The notes: generated by a model not told the origin, from the sequence alone. DNA of 64,000 bases from Kitasatospora sp. MAP12-44 (GCF_029892095.1 NZ_JARZAE010000004.1:6076001-6140000), one strand, 5' to 3'; counted from the first letter of the stretch, positions 55,262 to 63,436 are shown. Numbers and translations are program-made.

Positions 55262-56599
55262 CTACAGGGGCACGGAGAGCGAGGCGTCGATCTGGCCGAC
55301 CGCGTCGCGGGCAGCAGCTGTCTGGCTGCCGGTCAGCTGCCTGCGGAGCGCGGTGAAACGGTCTCGGAGACGCTGTGACTCCATGCCACTTGCCAGTTGG
55401 AGGGCGGCCACCGCGCTGGCCGCGGCCTGCTCGACCTCGCCGCGTCCCAAGTCGACGGTCGTCAGCGTCGCCATGCGGTGAACACGGCCTCGCGGGTGGG
55501 CCTGCACTCGTACGGCTTCTTCGGCGTAGGCACGCGCGGGGCTCCAGTCCCCGAGGCTGATCAGGGCCTCGGCGAGCTGAGCCTCGACCAAGCCGGGCTG
55601 TACGTATCCGGTCTCTGGAGGTTCGCTTTCCGGGCGGATGCTGGCGGCGGCGGTCTCTGCGCGCGCCATGGCCTGGTGAGCGCCGCTGCCGTCGCCCATC
55701 CTGGCGAACGCCTTCGCCTGCATCGCGAACAGGTCGGTTGCGAGCGCGGGGCTGATAGCGGCACCAGCGCTGCGCACGCCAGACTCAGCGAATGCGACAG
55801 CCTGCCGGTAGTCCTTGAGGAACAGCGCCTGGTTGACGAGCAGGGCGACGACATAGCCCCCGAAGGCCCGGTCCCCGGACGCTTTCGCCAGACGCAGCGC
55901 GTGGTGAAAATGGCGCTGAGCCAGGCCCTGGTGGTCGGAGTCGTAGGCGCAGATGCCTGCCACTGCAACCAGGCCGCCGGTTGCCCGGTAGAGGTCGCGG
56001 CCGACGGCGTCAGTGTAGGTGCCGCAGATCAAGGGCGCGGTGTGGGTGGCGAGGAATCCGACGACTCGGGCGCGGGTGGCGATGCCGCCAGTGGCGCGGT
56101 ACATCTGCTCGTAGCGGGCGCGTGCGACACGGAGCATGGTCAGGTCGCTCTGGCCCACGCTCTGGGTGCCGCGTCGTGAGACGTCGGGGTCGTTCGGCGG
56201 GTTCTCCCACTCCCAGACCGGGACGATGGCCGGCGTTCCAACTATGGCCGGAGTGGCCTGGACCTCGGTTCTGGCCTGCTGGTCGGAGCGCCAGAATGCC
56301 GCTGCGCGGTCAACGAACGCGCCGAGGGCTGTGGGTTGCGGCAGGCTGTTGGGCTGGCCCATGCCGATGTCGTCGAGACTCAGCGGGCGTCGGAGTTTCC
56401 GGCTGAGGACGTCGCAGATCAGGTCGGGTCCGTCTCCACGCGGTCGCTGGCCGCGGAGCCAGCGGGTCACGGAGGTGTGGTCGTAGCGTGTCTCCCTGCC
56501 GCGGCTTGCGGCGGCCTTGTTGACTCGGGCTGCGAGGCCGGCGTGGGACATCCCTCCCGCCTCTTCGAGGAGGGCGTCCAGCAGGATGTTTGGCTCCAT
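55262..56599 (-). CDS. HTH and TPR regulator, NsdA-like
   Basis: The 445-residue protein has an N-terminal DNA-binding-like region (LLDALLEEAGGMSHAGLAARVNKAA, HTSVTRWLRGQRPRGDGPDLICDVLSRKL) and a long helical C-terminal part with TPR-like repeats (SDHQGLAQRHFHHALRLAKASGDRA, YRQAVAFAESG, LAEALISLGDWSPARAYAEEA). Streptomyces codes for many such proteins; NsdA, a negative regulator of development and antibiotics, is one. The ligand, probably a peptide or small molecule, is unknown. The ATG has GAGGTG six bases upstream. A Nudix gene follows. Confidence 0.82.
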   Translation of the reverse strand: MEPNILLDALLEEAGGMSHAGLAARVNKAAASRGRETRYDHTSVTRWLRGQRPRGDGPDLICDVLSRKLRRPLSLDDIGMGQPNSLPQPTALGAFVDRAAAFWRSDQQARTEVQATPAIVGTPAIVPVWEWENPPNDPDVSRRGTQSVGQSDLTMLRVARARYEQMYRATGGIATRARVVGFLATHTAPLICGTYTDAVGRDLYRATGGLVAVAGICAYDSDHQGLAQRHFHHALRLAKASGDRAFGGYVVALLVNQALFLKDYRQAVAFAESGVRSAGAAISPALATDLFAMQAKAFARMGDGSGAHQAMARAETAAASIRPESEPPETGYVQPGLVEAQLAEALISLGDWSPARAYAEEAVRVQAHPRGRVHRMATLTTVDLGRGEVEQAAASAVAALQLASGMESQRLRDRFTALRRQLTGSQTAAARDAVGQIDASLSVPL

Positions 56600-56727
56600 A
56601 GGCCCACCTCACGCGAGAACTTGATTGCTCGTCAGAGGCTAGTCGACTGTGGTTCACACGGGGTGCGAACCGAGTACTCAACCTGGCCCTTCGCACCTGC
56701 TGCCCGCGCTCGGGCTCGCCGATCAGC

Positions 56728-56949
56728 ATGGTGGACATGACGCAGGTGACACCCAGGAAGGACATCGTGCGGGTGGAGCCGCGTAGGCGCAGCCCCACCA
56801 GCGCCCAACTACACGGACAAGCGTGCATCGACCGCCATGGGACCAAGCTGCCTCTGGTGGCCGCCGGGCTGTTCTTCACCCGCTCGGGCAGCAGCCGTCT
56901 CAGCTGGGCGGTCGTCGCCTGCGCTGAGCACACGGGGGCCGGACGATGA
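56728..56949 (+). CDS. Small hypothetical protein next to the TPR regulator
   Basis: This 73-residue frame (MVDMTQVTPRKDIVRVEP start) contains HGQACIDRHGTKLPLVAAGLFF and LSWAVVACAEHTG, with two cysteines each followed within a few residues by histidine. It is divergent from the TPR regulator, a position where small unknown proteins are common in streptomycetes. No ribosome-binding site is clear; an ATG at 56737 is an alternative. It may not be a gene. Confidence 0.4.
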   Translation: MVDMTQVTPRKDIVRVEPRRRSPTSAQLHGQACIDRHGTKLPLVAAGLFFTRSGSSRLSWAVVACAEHTGAGR

Positions 56950-57090
56950 CGGGCCATGCGGGGCTGAACCCAGGCGCGGTGGAGGCGGCAGCGACCGGGG
57001 GGCACCCGGTGGTCTCGCGTGAGCTGCCACGCCTCATAGGACCCAAGAGCGCGGGGACAGTCCCGAGCGACACGATCACGGGAGGACATC

Positions 57091-57567
57091 GTGACTACAG
57101 CCACGACCACGAAGGACCCGGCGGACCTCATCTCGCCCGACACGTTCGCGGCGGTCACCGCCACCGTCCGCGACAACAACCCGGGGATGGAGCAGCACCT
57201 CGCCGAGCGGATCGTCCGCGAGGCGCTGAAGTTCGTCGCGACCTGCGGCCGGTACCGCGATCGCGGCATGGCGCCCTCGCGGGTCGTCGACGAGGGCTGG
57301 CATGCCCTCATCCTCCACACGAAGGCCTACGAGGAACTGTGCGCCCAGATCGGCGGCCCGGTGCATCACTACCCGGAACGCCCCGACCCGACCAGGTTCA
57401 ACGGCGCGGTCATCCAGTTCACGACCAGCATGATGGAGCAGGCCGGCTATCCGGCGGACCCGCGTCTGTGGGGTGACCCGGCGACCGGCGAGATCGTGGT
57501 CGCCGCGACGTGCCAGCACTCGCCACCCGACTGCCAGGTCTCGTGCATGAACAAGCCGAGCAAGTGA
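57091..57567 (+). CDS. Hypothetical protein, glycine-rich-domain (DUF1399)-like
   Basis: The 158-residue protein has the pattern VDEGWHALILHTKAYEELCAQ then GGPVHHYPERP, with tryptophan-histidine and paired histidines, as in proteins annotated as glycine-rich domain-containing. The C-terminal tail is cysteine-rich (CQHSPPDCQVSC). This could be a small metal- or thiol-binding module, but the function is unknown. The GTG start has a strong GGGAGG site six bases upstream. The next small gene lies 41 bp downstream. Confidence 0.72.
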   Translation: MTTATTTKDPADLISPDTFAAVTATVRDNNPGMEQHLAERIVREALKFVATCGRYRDRGMAPSRVVDEGWHALILHTKAYEELCAQIGGPVHHYPERPDPTRFNGAVIQFTTSMMEQAGYPADPRLWGDPATGEIVVAATCQHSPPDCQVSCMNKPSK

Positions 57568-57608
57568 AAGGCCAGCTCGGTGATGGCGGCGCTGCCATAC
57601 TCGGCCGC

Positions 57609-57833
57609 ATGACTGAGAGTAGCGCGCCGTTCCAGGCGCACAAATGGCTGGAGAACCACGCCGTCGCCATGCGCGCGGTCGAGGTCGGGGAGATCGCGCA
57701 GGAGGACCTGGTCGCTGTTCGGGTCCCGATCACGGTCACTCAGACCGGCCCGGACGGAACGCGCAAGGCTGGCGTGCTGCCGACTGTCTTCTACCGCCTG
57801 CCGGACAGTTGGTACGCCGCCCCCACCGAGTAG
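57609..57833 (+). CDS. Small hypothetical protein
   Basis: The 74-residue protein begins MTESSAPFQAHKWLENHAVAM and has EVGEIAQEDLVAVRVPITVTQ and a C-terminal VLPTVFYRLPDSWYAAPTE. It appears soluble. It follows the DUF1399-like gene on the same strand. The ATG lacks a ribosome-binding site, while CATACT ends eight bases before it, so a leaderless start is possible. I do not recognise the family. Confidence 0.6.
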   Translation: MTESSAPFQAHKWLENHAVAMRAVEVGEIAQEDLVAVRVPITVTQTGPDGTRKAGVLPTVFYRLPDSWYAAPTE

Positions 57834-58114
57834 CCCTGACCTGGGCGCCACCCGTCAGCCGCGCGGGGTGGGCTTATCGCCGGCCGTGCGGTCCGATTCC
57901 CCACGGACCGGACGGCCCTACTCGTCCCGGGACAGGCGCTGGCCCGTACTCCAATTCGCGCACGATCACACAGTCGCACGAAATGGCTTTGTACGCGCAG
58001 GCGTTCGCGGCTCTGGCGGATCTCGCTGTCCACGGATCGGGTGCGCGCGCGCTCATCACGGCGGCGATGACCGCTCTCGGGTGAAGCCCGTGCTCTGGTT
58101 TTGCGTAGCCGGGA

Positions 58115-58816
58115 TCAGGTGCAGCAGGAGCATCCGGGGGCGCACTCGCAGGTGTCGGGCGCGTCGGTTTTCGTCGCGGTGGGGGGCGCGCAGCAGCCCT
58201 TTCCTTGCCAGGCGTCGCGGCCTTCCTTGACCGCCGTGGCGGCGATGGCCAGGGCGCTGACGGGGTCGGCCCAGGACCAGCCCAGGGTGGCGTTGGCGAG
58301 CAGTCCGGCCAGCAGCACTGCGGACAAGTAGGTGCACAGCAGGGTCTGCTGGGAGTCCGCGACCGCCGAGGCCGAGCCCAGTTCCCGCCCGGCCTTGCGC
58401 TGGGCGGAGGACAGGACCGGCATCACGAGCAGGGACAGCGCGGCGAGCGCGATGCCTGGGATCGAGCGTCCGGCCTCCCCGGTGCCGGCCATCGTGTGGG
58501 CGGCATCGACGGTGACGTACGCCGCGAGCGCGAAGAACGAGAGCGCGATGATGCGCAGGGTGGTCTTCTCCCGGGACTCGCGCACGGCGTGGTCGCGAGC
58601 GGAGAACTGCCAGGCGACCGCCACAGCGGAGGACACCTCGATGACGGAGTCCAGGCCGAAGCCGACCAGCGCGGTGGAGGAGGCCAGCGTTCCGGCGGTG
58701 ATCGCGACGGCTGCCTCGACGGCGTTGTAGGTGATGGTGGCTGCGACCAGGAGGCGGATGCGGCGGGCGAGGGCATCGCGGCGGGCCGGGGTGGGGCCGA
58801 TCGCGAGGGTGGCCAT
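58115..58816 (-). CDS. Cation diffusion facilitator-like transporter with a cysteine-rich tail
   Basis: The 233-residue membrane protein has five or six helices. Acidic residues within helices (GFGLDSVIEVSSAVAVAW, WADPVSALAIAATAVKEG) match a CDF-type metal path. The cytoplasmic end holds seven cysteines in GKGCC, DTCEC and GCSCC, a likely soft-metal binding tail. It overlaps the metal-sensor gene by one base (TGATG). Together they look like a cadmium, lead or zinc efflux unit. The tail is unusual for the family. Confidence 0.85.
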   Translation of the reverse strand: MATLAIGPTPARRDALARRIRLLVAATITYNAVEAAVAITAGTLASSTALVGFGLDSVIEVSSAVAVAWQFSARDHAVRESREKTTLRIIALSFFALAAYVTVDAAHTMAGTGEAGRSIPGIALAALSLLVMPVLSSAQRKAGRELGSASAVADSQQTLLCTYLSAVLLAGLLANATLGWSWADPVSALAIAATAVKEGRDAWQGKGCCAPPTATKTDAPDTCECAPGCSCCT

Positions 58817-59151
58817 CAGCAGCAGCCCTTCTCGGCGGTGTCCGCGCAGGCCCGGTCGGTCTCGATGGCGACCACGGCGGTGCGAAGGTCGTCCAGTGCG
58901 TGGGCGAGGCGGGGGTCGGCGAGCTCGTAGCGGGTGCGGCGGCCGACCGGGACGGCGACGACCAAGCCGCAATCGCGCAGGCAGGCCAGGTGGTTCGACA
59001 GTCGGGTGCGGGAGATCCCCAGCGCCTCGGCGAGGTCGGACGGGTGAGCCGGAGCCTCGCGCAGGGCGAGGAGCAGGCGGCAGCGGATCGGATCGGCGAG
59101 CGCGCGGCCGAAGCGCGCGAGCACCTCGATGTCGGAGGCGAGAGTCAGCAC
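58816..59151 (-). CDS. cmtR: CmtR-like ArsR/SmtB metal sensor
   Basis: The 111-residue repressor has an ArsR-type winged helix (LAEALGISRTRLSNHLACLRDCGLVVAV). The cysteines in NHLACLRDCG match Cys57 and Cys61 of mycobacterial CmtR, and the cysteine in ETDRACAD matches Cys102, the third Cd/Pb ligand. The LARFGRALADPIRCRLLLAL start is also CmtR-like. It ends with GCC. It should repress the unit with the transporter and be released by metal. GTG start without a Shine-Dalgarno sequence, perhaps leaderless; a palindrome lies 7-23 bp upstream. Confidence 0.88.
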   Translation of the reverse strand: MLTLASDIEVLARFGRALADPIRCRLLLALREAPAHPSDLAEALGISRTRLSNHLACLRDCGLVVAVPVGRRTRYELADPRLAHALDDLRTAVVAIETDRACADTAEKGCC

Positions 59152-59157
59152 GGCATG

Positions 59158-59174
59158 ACGATACAGAGAATCGT
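59158..59174. promoter_or_regulatory. Candidate operator of the CmtR-like sensor
   Basis: ACGAT-N7-ATCGT is a palindrome directly upstream of the sensor start codon, with partial symmetry continuing outward. The position overlaps the expected -10 region (TATCGT on the minus strand), as for ArsR-family operators. Confidence 0.5.
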
Positions 59175-59247
59175 GAATTCAGGAAACCTTGTCACCTCGG
59201 GCAGGCGGCGTGGCCGGGTGCCCGGCGACGCGGGCCGATCGCGTTCG

Positions 59248-59281
59248 CTCTGCACTCTGCACTCTGCACTCTGCACTCTGC
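59248..59281. repeat. Five tandem 7-bp repeats downstream of the LysE gene
   Basis: CTCTGCA occurs four times in a row plus a fifth copy lacking the last base. The array ends one base before the stop codon of the minus-strand LysE gene at 59283. Confidence 0.85.
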
Positions 59282-59282
59282 G

Positions 59283-59912
59283 CTATGCCGGGTCGGTGGC
59301 GAGTTTGATGGCGAGGGCGCCCAGGACGGTGCCCATCAGGTAGCGCTGGGCGCGCAGCCGGCCCGGGTGGTCGGCGAAGAAGGCCGCGACCGTGCCGGCC
59401 GCCATGACCAGCGCCAGGTTCACGGCGAGGCTGACGGCGATCTGCGCGCCGCCGAGGACGAAGCCCTGCAGCAGGACGTGCCCCGCGCGGACGTCGATGA
59501 ACTGCGGGATCAGCGAGAGGTACATGACGGCGATCTTGGGGTTCAGCAGGTTGGTGAGCAGCCCCATCGTGAACAGCCGCCGGGGCGAGTCGGGCGCCAA
59601 CTCCTGCGGGGCGAAGACCGATTGCCCACCGGGTCGCACTGCCTTCCAGGCCAGCCAGGCGAGATAGCCGGCCCCGCTGAGCTTCACCGCCAGGTACAGC
59701 CCAGGGACGGCGAGGAACGCCACCGACAACCCGAGGTTGGCGGCGCTGAGATAGACCAGGAACCCGACGGCCACGCCCGCCAGCGAGACCACCCCGGCCC
59801 GTCGCCCTTGCGTGATGCTGCGCGAGACCAGGTACATCATGTTGGGCCCGGGGGTCAGGACCATGCCGAGTGCCACCGCGGTGACGCTGAGGAGTGCGTT
59901 CGTTCCGATCAT
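59283..59912 (-). CDS. LysE/RhtB family amino-acid exporter
   Basis: The 209-residue membrane protein has six helices and the family motif GMVLTPGPNMMYLVSRSITQGRR (residues 16-38). GLLTNLLNPKIAVMYLSLIPQFI, the second conserved region, follows near residue 117. The family exports amino acids or homoserine lactones; the substrate cannot be deduced. ATG start. Its 3' end adjoins a heptamer repeat array. Confidence 0.92.
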   Translation of the reverse strand: MIGTNALLSVTAVALGMVLTPGPNMMYLVSRSITQGRRAGVVSLAGVAVGFLVYLSAANLGLSVAFLAVPGLYLAVKLSGAGYLAWLAWKAVRPGGQSVFAPQELAPDSPRRLFTMGLLTNLLNPKIAVMYLSLIPQFIDVRAGHVLLQGFVLGGAQIAVSLAVNLALVMAAGTVAAFFADHPGRLRAQRYLMGTVLGALAIKLATDPA

Positions 59913-60000
59913 GGTTCAAGGATCGGTGCGTGGTGCGTTCAGCACTAGCGCCGATGTCTTCGGGGAACCGTTCAGCGCTGCTAACGGATTGCGGGGCTCC

Positions 60001-60585
60001 TCACAGGAAAGGCGCGGTGTCCAGCTCGAACGCGAACGGCTCGGGCAGGGCCAGCGGCTTGCCGAAGGGGGCGAGGTGGACCTCGGTGTACTCGTCGCCC
60101 TCGGGCTTGCCGAAGACGCTGACCTTGGATTCGTCGCGGTCGATCAGTAGGTAGAGCGGGATCTTGGCGCGGGCGTAGCAGTGCCGCTTGGCGATCCGGT
60201 CCTGGAGCGGCTTGCTGGACGTGACCTCGACGACCATCGCCACCCCGTCCGGATCCATCCAGGGCGGCGCACCGCGGAAGAGGCGCAGCTCCAAGGGGGC
60301 GAAGGTGGCGTCGGGGATGGCGTGGTTCTTGGGGCACCGGCCGCCGCTGGGGAGGCGTAGCCCCTTGTAGCCGGATACCTGCATCCTGGTCGAGGAGCTC
60401 CGGATCACCTGGTCGATCAGGACTCCGATGCAGTCCTCGTGGTCTCCGTCGGTGGGTAGGGACACGATGATCTCTCCCTCGATGAGCTCGGTTCGCAAGC
60501 CCTCGGGGGTGTCCAGGCCGAGGAACGCCTCCAGCAGGATCTCCTCCTGCGTGGGCGTGGCCTGGGCCGGTTGCTCGTGCGTCAT
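60001..60585 (-). CDS. Uma2 family (DUF820) protein, second copy
   Basis: The 194-residue protein has ELIEGEIIVSLPTDGDHEDCIG near residue 33, AIPDATFAPLELRLF near residue 89 and VAMVVEVTSSKPLQDR near residue 117, giving the PD-(D/E)xK-like acidic set of Uma2. IPLYLLIDRDESKVSVFG follows. It is only distantly similar to the copy at 43773. GGAAGGAGG lies upstream at a rather long distance. Function unknown. Confidence 0.88.
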   Translation of the reverse strand: MTHEQPAQATPTQEEILLEAFLGLDTPEGLRTELIEGEIIVSLPTDGDHEDCIGVLIDQVIRSSSTRMQVSGYKGLRLPSGGRCPKNHAIPDATFAPLELRLFRGAPPWMDPDGVAMVVEVTSSKPLQDRIAKRHCYARAKIPLYLLIDRDESKVSVFGKPEGDEYTEVHLAPFGKPLALPEPFAFELDTAPFL

Positions 60586-60790
60586 GGCTCTCGTGATGCC
60601 TCCTTCCGTGCGTCATGCGGAGGCTAACGCGGCTGACGGGCGGTGAAGCGGCGGAATGCCCGGGGAATCACCCGATGGAGTGGCGGGTCGAGATTGCCTA
60701 GAGTGTGCAAGTAGCCACGGAGAGTCGTGGTTTGGGTCCGTATCGGTGTACGGTGGCCGCCAAAGCGGGTCGCTCCTGGGGAAAAGGGGC

Positions 60791-60826
60791 GAGCCCGGCA
60801 GGTGTTACAGCACCAGGGCCGGGCTC
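60791..60826 (+). promoter_or_regulatory. Leader hairpin upstream of the HTH gene
   Basis: GAGCCCGGC (60791-60799) and GCCGGGCTC (60818-60826) pair perfectly, with GGTG and CACC pairing inside. It ends 32 bp before the ATG at 60859 and may be an attenuator or the terminator of a short leader. Confidence 0.5.
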
Positions 60827-60858
60827 TTCACCCGCCGAGTGGAAGCGAGCCACCGAGG

Positions 60859-61845
60859 ATGCTCAGGAATGTTATCGCGCCTTCGCGCGACTTCACCCAG
60901 ATCGCCAACGCCCTGGTGTGGGACGCGAATCTGTCGGACGCGGCGTTCAGGCTGCTGGTGCGGGCGTTGGCTCTGCCGGACTCGCGTGCCCGTTCGACGA
61001 CGGTCACCGCGTTGGCGGCGGGGATGTCCGGCGGCCGGGTCACCATGGACCGGGCGCGCCGTCAGCTCACCAAGGGCGGGCTGCTGCACTGCACGAGGTG
61101 GCGCAACGACCTGGGGCACGTGCGCACCGAGTCGTTGGTGTCGAACGTTGCGCTCAACGCGGCCGAGGCGGCCGAGTTCTTCGCCGACCACTTGGAGGAC
61201 GGGAGTGGGGGCGGGAATGTGGGCGGGGGTGGGGGCAGTGCTAGCGGCGGCCCGGATGCCGGAAGGCGAGAATCCGGTGTGGCCGCGCCGCCGGACACCG
61301 GCACCGACCTCCCAGAGGTAGTAACACTGGTGGAGAAGAACACTTCCCCCCTCCCGGTCCCGCCGCCGGTTTCGAGCGACAGCCCTCAAGCCGCAGAGGC
61401 GGAACGGGTGTTGCGGTCGCTGCGGCGCACTGATCCGCGGCTGGTGCTCGGTAGAACCGAGGTGGCGCGACTGGTGCCGCTCGCCGCAGAGTGGCTGGCC
61501 AGAGGCGTGGAGACCGAGGGGCTGCGGCATGCGCTGACCGCCGGGCTGCCGCAGTTCATCAAGTCGCCCGCCGGGCTGGTGCGTTGCCGCCTGCGGGAGA
61601 AGATGCCGGAGCCGGATCCGGCGGTGCCTGCGCTGGCGCTGGTGGAGGCGCTGGTCAGTTGTGCGGGCTGCGAGCGAGCCTTCCGTCCCGTCACCGGTGA
61701 GCAGCAGTGCGGGAGTTGTCGCCAGGAGCGCTCGGCGGCGGCTGTCCCTGCCGGTGGTGGTACCGCCGGTCCTGGTCCTGGTCCCGGTCCCGGTTGGCGC
61801 GAACGCATCGCGTCGACGCTGGCAGCGCTGCCAGCGACGGGCTGA
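60859..61845 (+). CDS. Streptomycete helix-turn-helix protein with a C-terminal zinc-finger-like motif
   Basis: The 328-residue protein starts MLRNVIAPSRDFTQIANALVWD. It has a winged-helix-like N-terminal domain (LSDAAFRLLVRALALPDSR, GRVTMDRARRQLTKGGLLH), a glycine-rich linker, a second domain (LVPLAAEWLARGVETEGLRHALTAGLP) and paired cysteines CAGCERAF and QCGSC. The family is common in Streptomyces accessory regions and resembles replication or plasmid-type DNA-binding proteins. I chose the ATG at 60859 because family members begin MLRN; no good ribosome-binding site is visible. Confidence 0.78.
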   Translation: MLRNVIAPSRDFTQIANALVWDANLSDAAFRLLVRALALPDSRARSTTVTALAAGMSGGRVTMDRARRQLTKGGLLHCTRWRNDLGHVRTESLVSNVALNAAEAAEFFADHLEDGSGGGNVGGGGGSASGGPDAGRRESGVAAPPDTGTDLPEVVTLVEKNTSPLPVPPPVSSDSPQAAEAERVLRSLRRTDPRLVLGRTEVARLVPLAAEWLARGVETEGLRHALTAGLPQFIKSPAGLVRCRLREKMPEPDPAVPALALVEALVSCAGCERAFRPVTGEQQCGSCRQERSAAAVPAGGGTAGPGPGPGPGWRERIASTLAALPATG

Positions 61846-61856
61846 CGGCGTCCGTG

Positions 61857-62624
61857 CTACGGGGTCGGGATGCCCGCCGGGCGCATCGGCCAGCCGAAGC
61901 GGACCGGGACGCCGGGGGAGTAGAGCACGCTGACCGGTGGGCCGACGGGCTCGGGGAGCCCGGCGGCGACGATCAAGTCCTCGGTGCACTCGGTCAGTTC
62001 GGCCCGGTGCAGGGGCCAGCGGGGGTGGGTGTTGGGCAGGTACAGCTGGCGGCCGAAGAAGTTGCTGTGCATGCCCCAGCGGGCGGTGAGGAAGTGCTCC
62101 AACTCGCTCGGCTCCTGGATGAGTTCGCCGACTCGCACGGATATCCGGCTGTGCGCGCCGCGCGGTCCCGGCCAGCGCCGGGAGCTGGTGTAGGTGACGG
62201 TGTCGCTGTCGTGCTCGATCGCCATCCGGGCCCAGACGTACGGGAGTCGGAACCCCAGCCGGGCCGTCGCGACTGGGAGCAGCCGGGCCGCTTCGAGCGA
62301 GCGGAACACCACACCGCGACGCCCGTGCCCGTCGACCGAGTAGAGCCGGACGTTGGTCTCCGGGAAGGTCCCGAGGTAGGGCACTCCCGGCAGCCGGAAC
62401 CACCCAATCCGATGCATCCGGAAGGCCACCAGACCGACGTACGTGACCCCGTCCAGCACGTCCGGCCTGGTGCGCGGAGGGAGCAGCGGCGCCACGTCCG
62501 CCGGGTCCACCGCCCAGTGCAGGAAGGTGAGGTCGAGCCACGACTGCGTGAGCAGCGACCCTCGCACGGCCCGCGCCGGATCGACGGTGACGGGCTCCGG
62601 TGCGGCCGGAGGGGGGAGGGTCAT
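61857..62624 (-). CDS. YqjF family (DUF2071) protein
   Basis: The 255-residue protein matches the YqjF/DUF2071 family: QSWLDLTFLHWAVDPADVAPLLPP near residue 27, YVGLVAFRMHRIGW, FPETNVRLYSVDGHGRRGVVF and a late HSNFFGRQLYLPNTHPRWPLHRAEL. The fold is acetoacetate-decarboxylase-like; the role is unknown. Its stop is 11 bp from the end of the convergent HTH gene. Confidence 0.88.
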   Translation of the reverse strand: MTLPPPAAPEPVTVDPARAVRGSLLTQSWLDLTFLHWAVDPADVAPLLPPRTRPDVLDGVTYVGLVAFRMHRIGWFRLPGVPYLGTFPETNVRLYSVDGHGRRGVVFRSLEAARLLPVATARLGFRLPYVWARMAIEHDSDTVTYTSSRRWPGPRGAHSRISVRVGELIQEPSELEHFLTARWGMHSNFFGRQLYLPNTHPRWPLHRAELTECTEDLIVAAGLPEPVGPPVSVLYSPGVPVRFGWPMRPAGIPTP

Positions 62625-62660
62625 GTGACGAGCATAGGAGCTGACTTGTCAGTGGAGTAG

Positions 62661-62765
62661 GGCCTGCGCCTGAAGCGGCACCGCGCGGTGGCCACGAGAT
62701 ACGACAAGCTCTCCGTGCGCTACGAGGCGACCGTGCTGATCGCGGCCATCAACGAGTGGCTGTGA
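62661..62765 (+). pseudogene. IS5-family transposase C-terminal remnant
   Basis: The frame RLKRHRAVATRYDKLSVRYE followed by ATVLIAAINEWL and a stop is the typical end of an IS5-family DDE transposase. An in-frame TAG precedes it at 62658, and no upstream transposase sequence is present, so only about 34 residues remain. It marks an old insertion between the DUF2071 and methyltransferase genes. No terminal repeats were found. Confidence 0.75.
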
Positions 62766-62768
62766 TCG

Positions 62769-63416
62769 TCACCGCTTGCGGCCCAGCAACTGCACCGCCT
62801 GAGACCGGTGGCCGTTCATCGTGGCGACCTCGATCCGGTGCTCGTCCTCCAGATCGAAGTCCGACAGCAGGGCTCGCAGCTCAGCGATGTCGTGATGCCG
62901 GCACACCGCGCCGTCGTCAGTGGCGAAGACCCCGTACGGTGTGCCGAACTGCTGGGCGTAGGTGGCGTAGCGGCTGTGGTTTCGTTCGTCGTCCTGCACG
63001 ACCATGTCGCTGACGTAGAGCAGTCCGCCGGGTGCTAGGACGCGGCTCAGCTCGGCGACCAGTGCCCGCTGAGCATTGTCGTCAGGGATGCACGTCAGTA
63101 CCGCGAACAGCAGGACGACATCGACGCTCGCTGACGCGTGGGTCAGGTCCGGTGGGGACTCCAGGACGGCGAAGCGCAGGTCAGACCTCGACTGACGGCC
63201 CCGCTCGATCAGTGTGGGAGACAGGTCCACACCGGACACGTCAGAGAAGCCGTACTCGCTCAACTCGGCCATGACCCGGCCATATCCGCACCCGTAGTCC
63301 AGGACCCGAGCGTTCGAACCCACCCCCGCCAGCCAGCTGAGATTCACCGGATGAGTGAACGTCTTCGTTGCGCCGACGCTGTCCCAATATGCGATCTGAC
63401 TACCAAGATCCTTCAT
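62769..63416 (-). CDS. Class I SAM-dependent methyltransferase
   Basis: The 215-residue protein has the SAM-binding motif I VLDYGCGYGRVMAEL near residue 37, the acidic end of the second strand in SGVDLSPTLI, and the motif LSRVLAPGGLLYVSDMV. The rest is of the small-molecule type. The substrate cannot be predicted. The ATG at 63416 is chosen over a GTG-like upstream extension. The IS5 remnant ends four bases from its stop codon. Confidence 0.88.
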   Translation of the reverse strand: MKDLGSQIAYWDSVGATKTFTHPVNLSWLAGVGSNARVLDYGCGYGRVMAELSEYGFSDVSGVDLSPTLIERGRQSRSDLRFAVLESPPDLTHASASVDVVLLFAVLTCIPDDNAQRALVAELSRVLAPGGLLYVSDMVVQDDERNHSRYATYAQQFGTPYGVFATDDGAVCRHHDIAELRALLSDFDLEDEHRIEVATMNGHRSQAVQLLGRKR

Positions 63417-63436
63417 GCGAGTGCAGCATACGGACC

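Noticed and set aside
56946..57476. Plus-strand frame overlapping the DUF1399-like gene
   Set aside because: Its second half is a shadow of the 57091 gene, which has a strong ribosome-binding site and conserved motifs.
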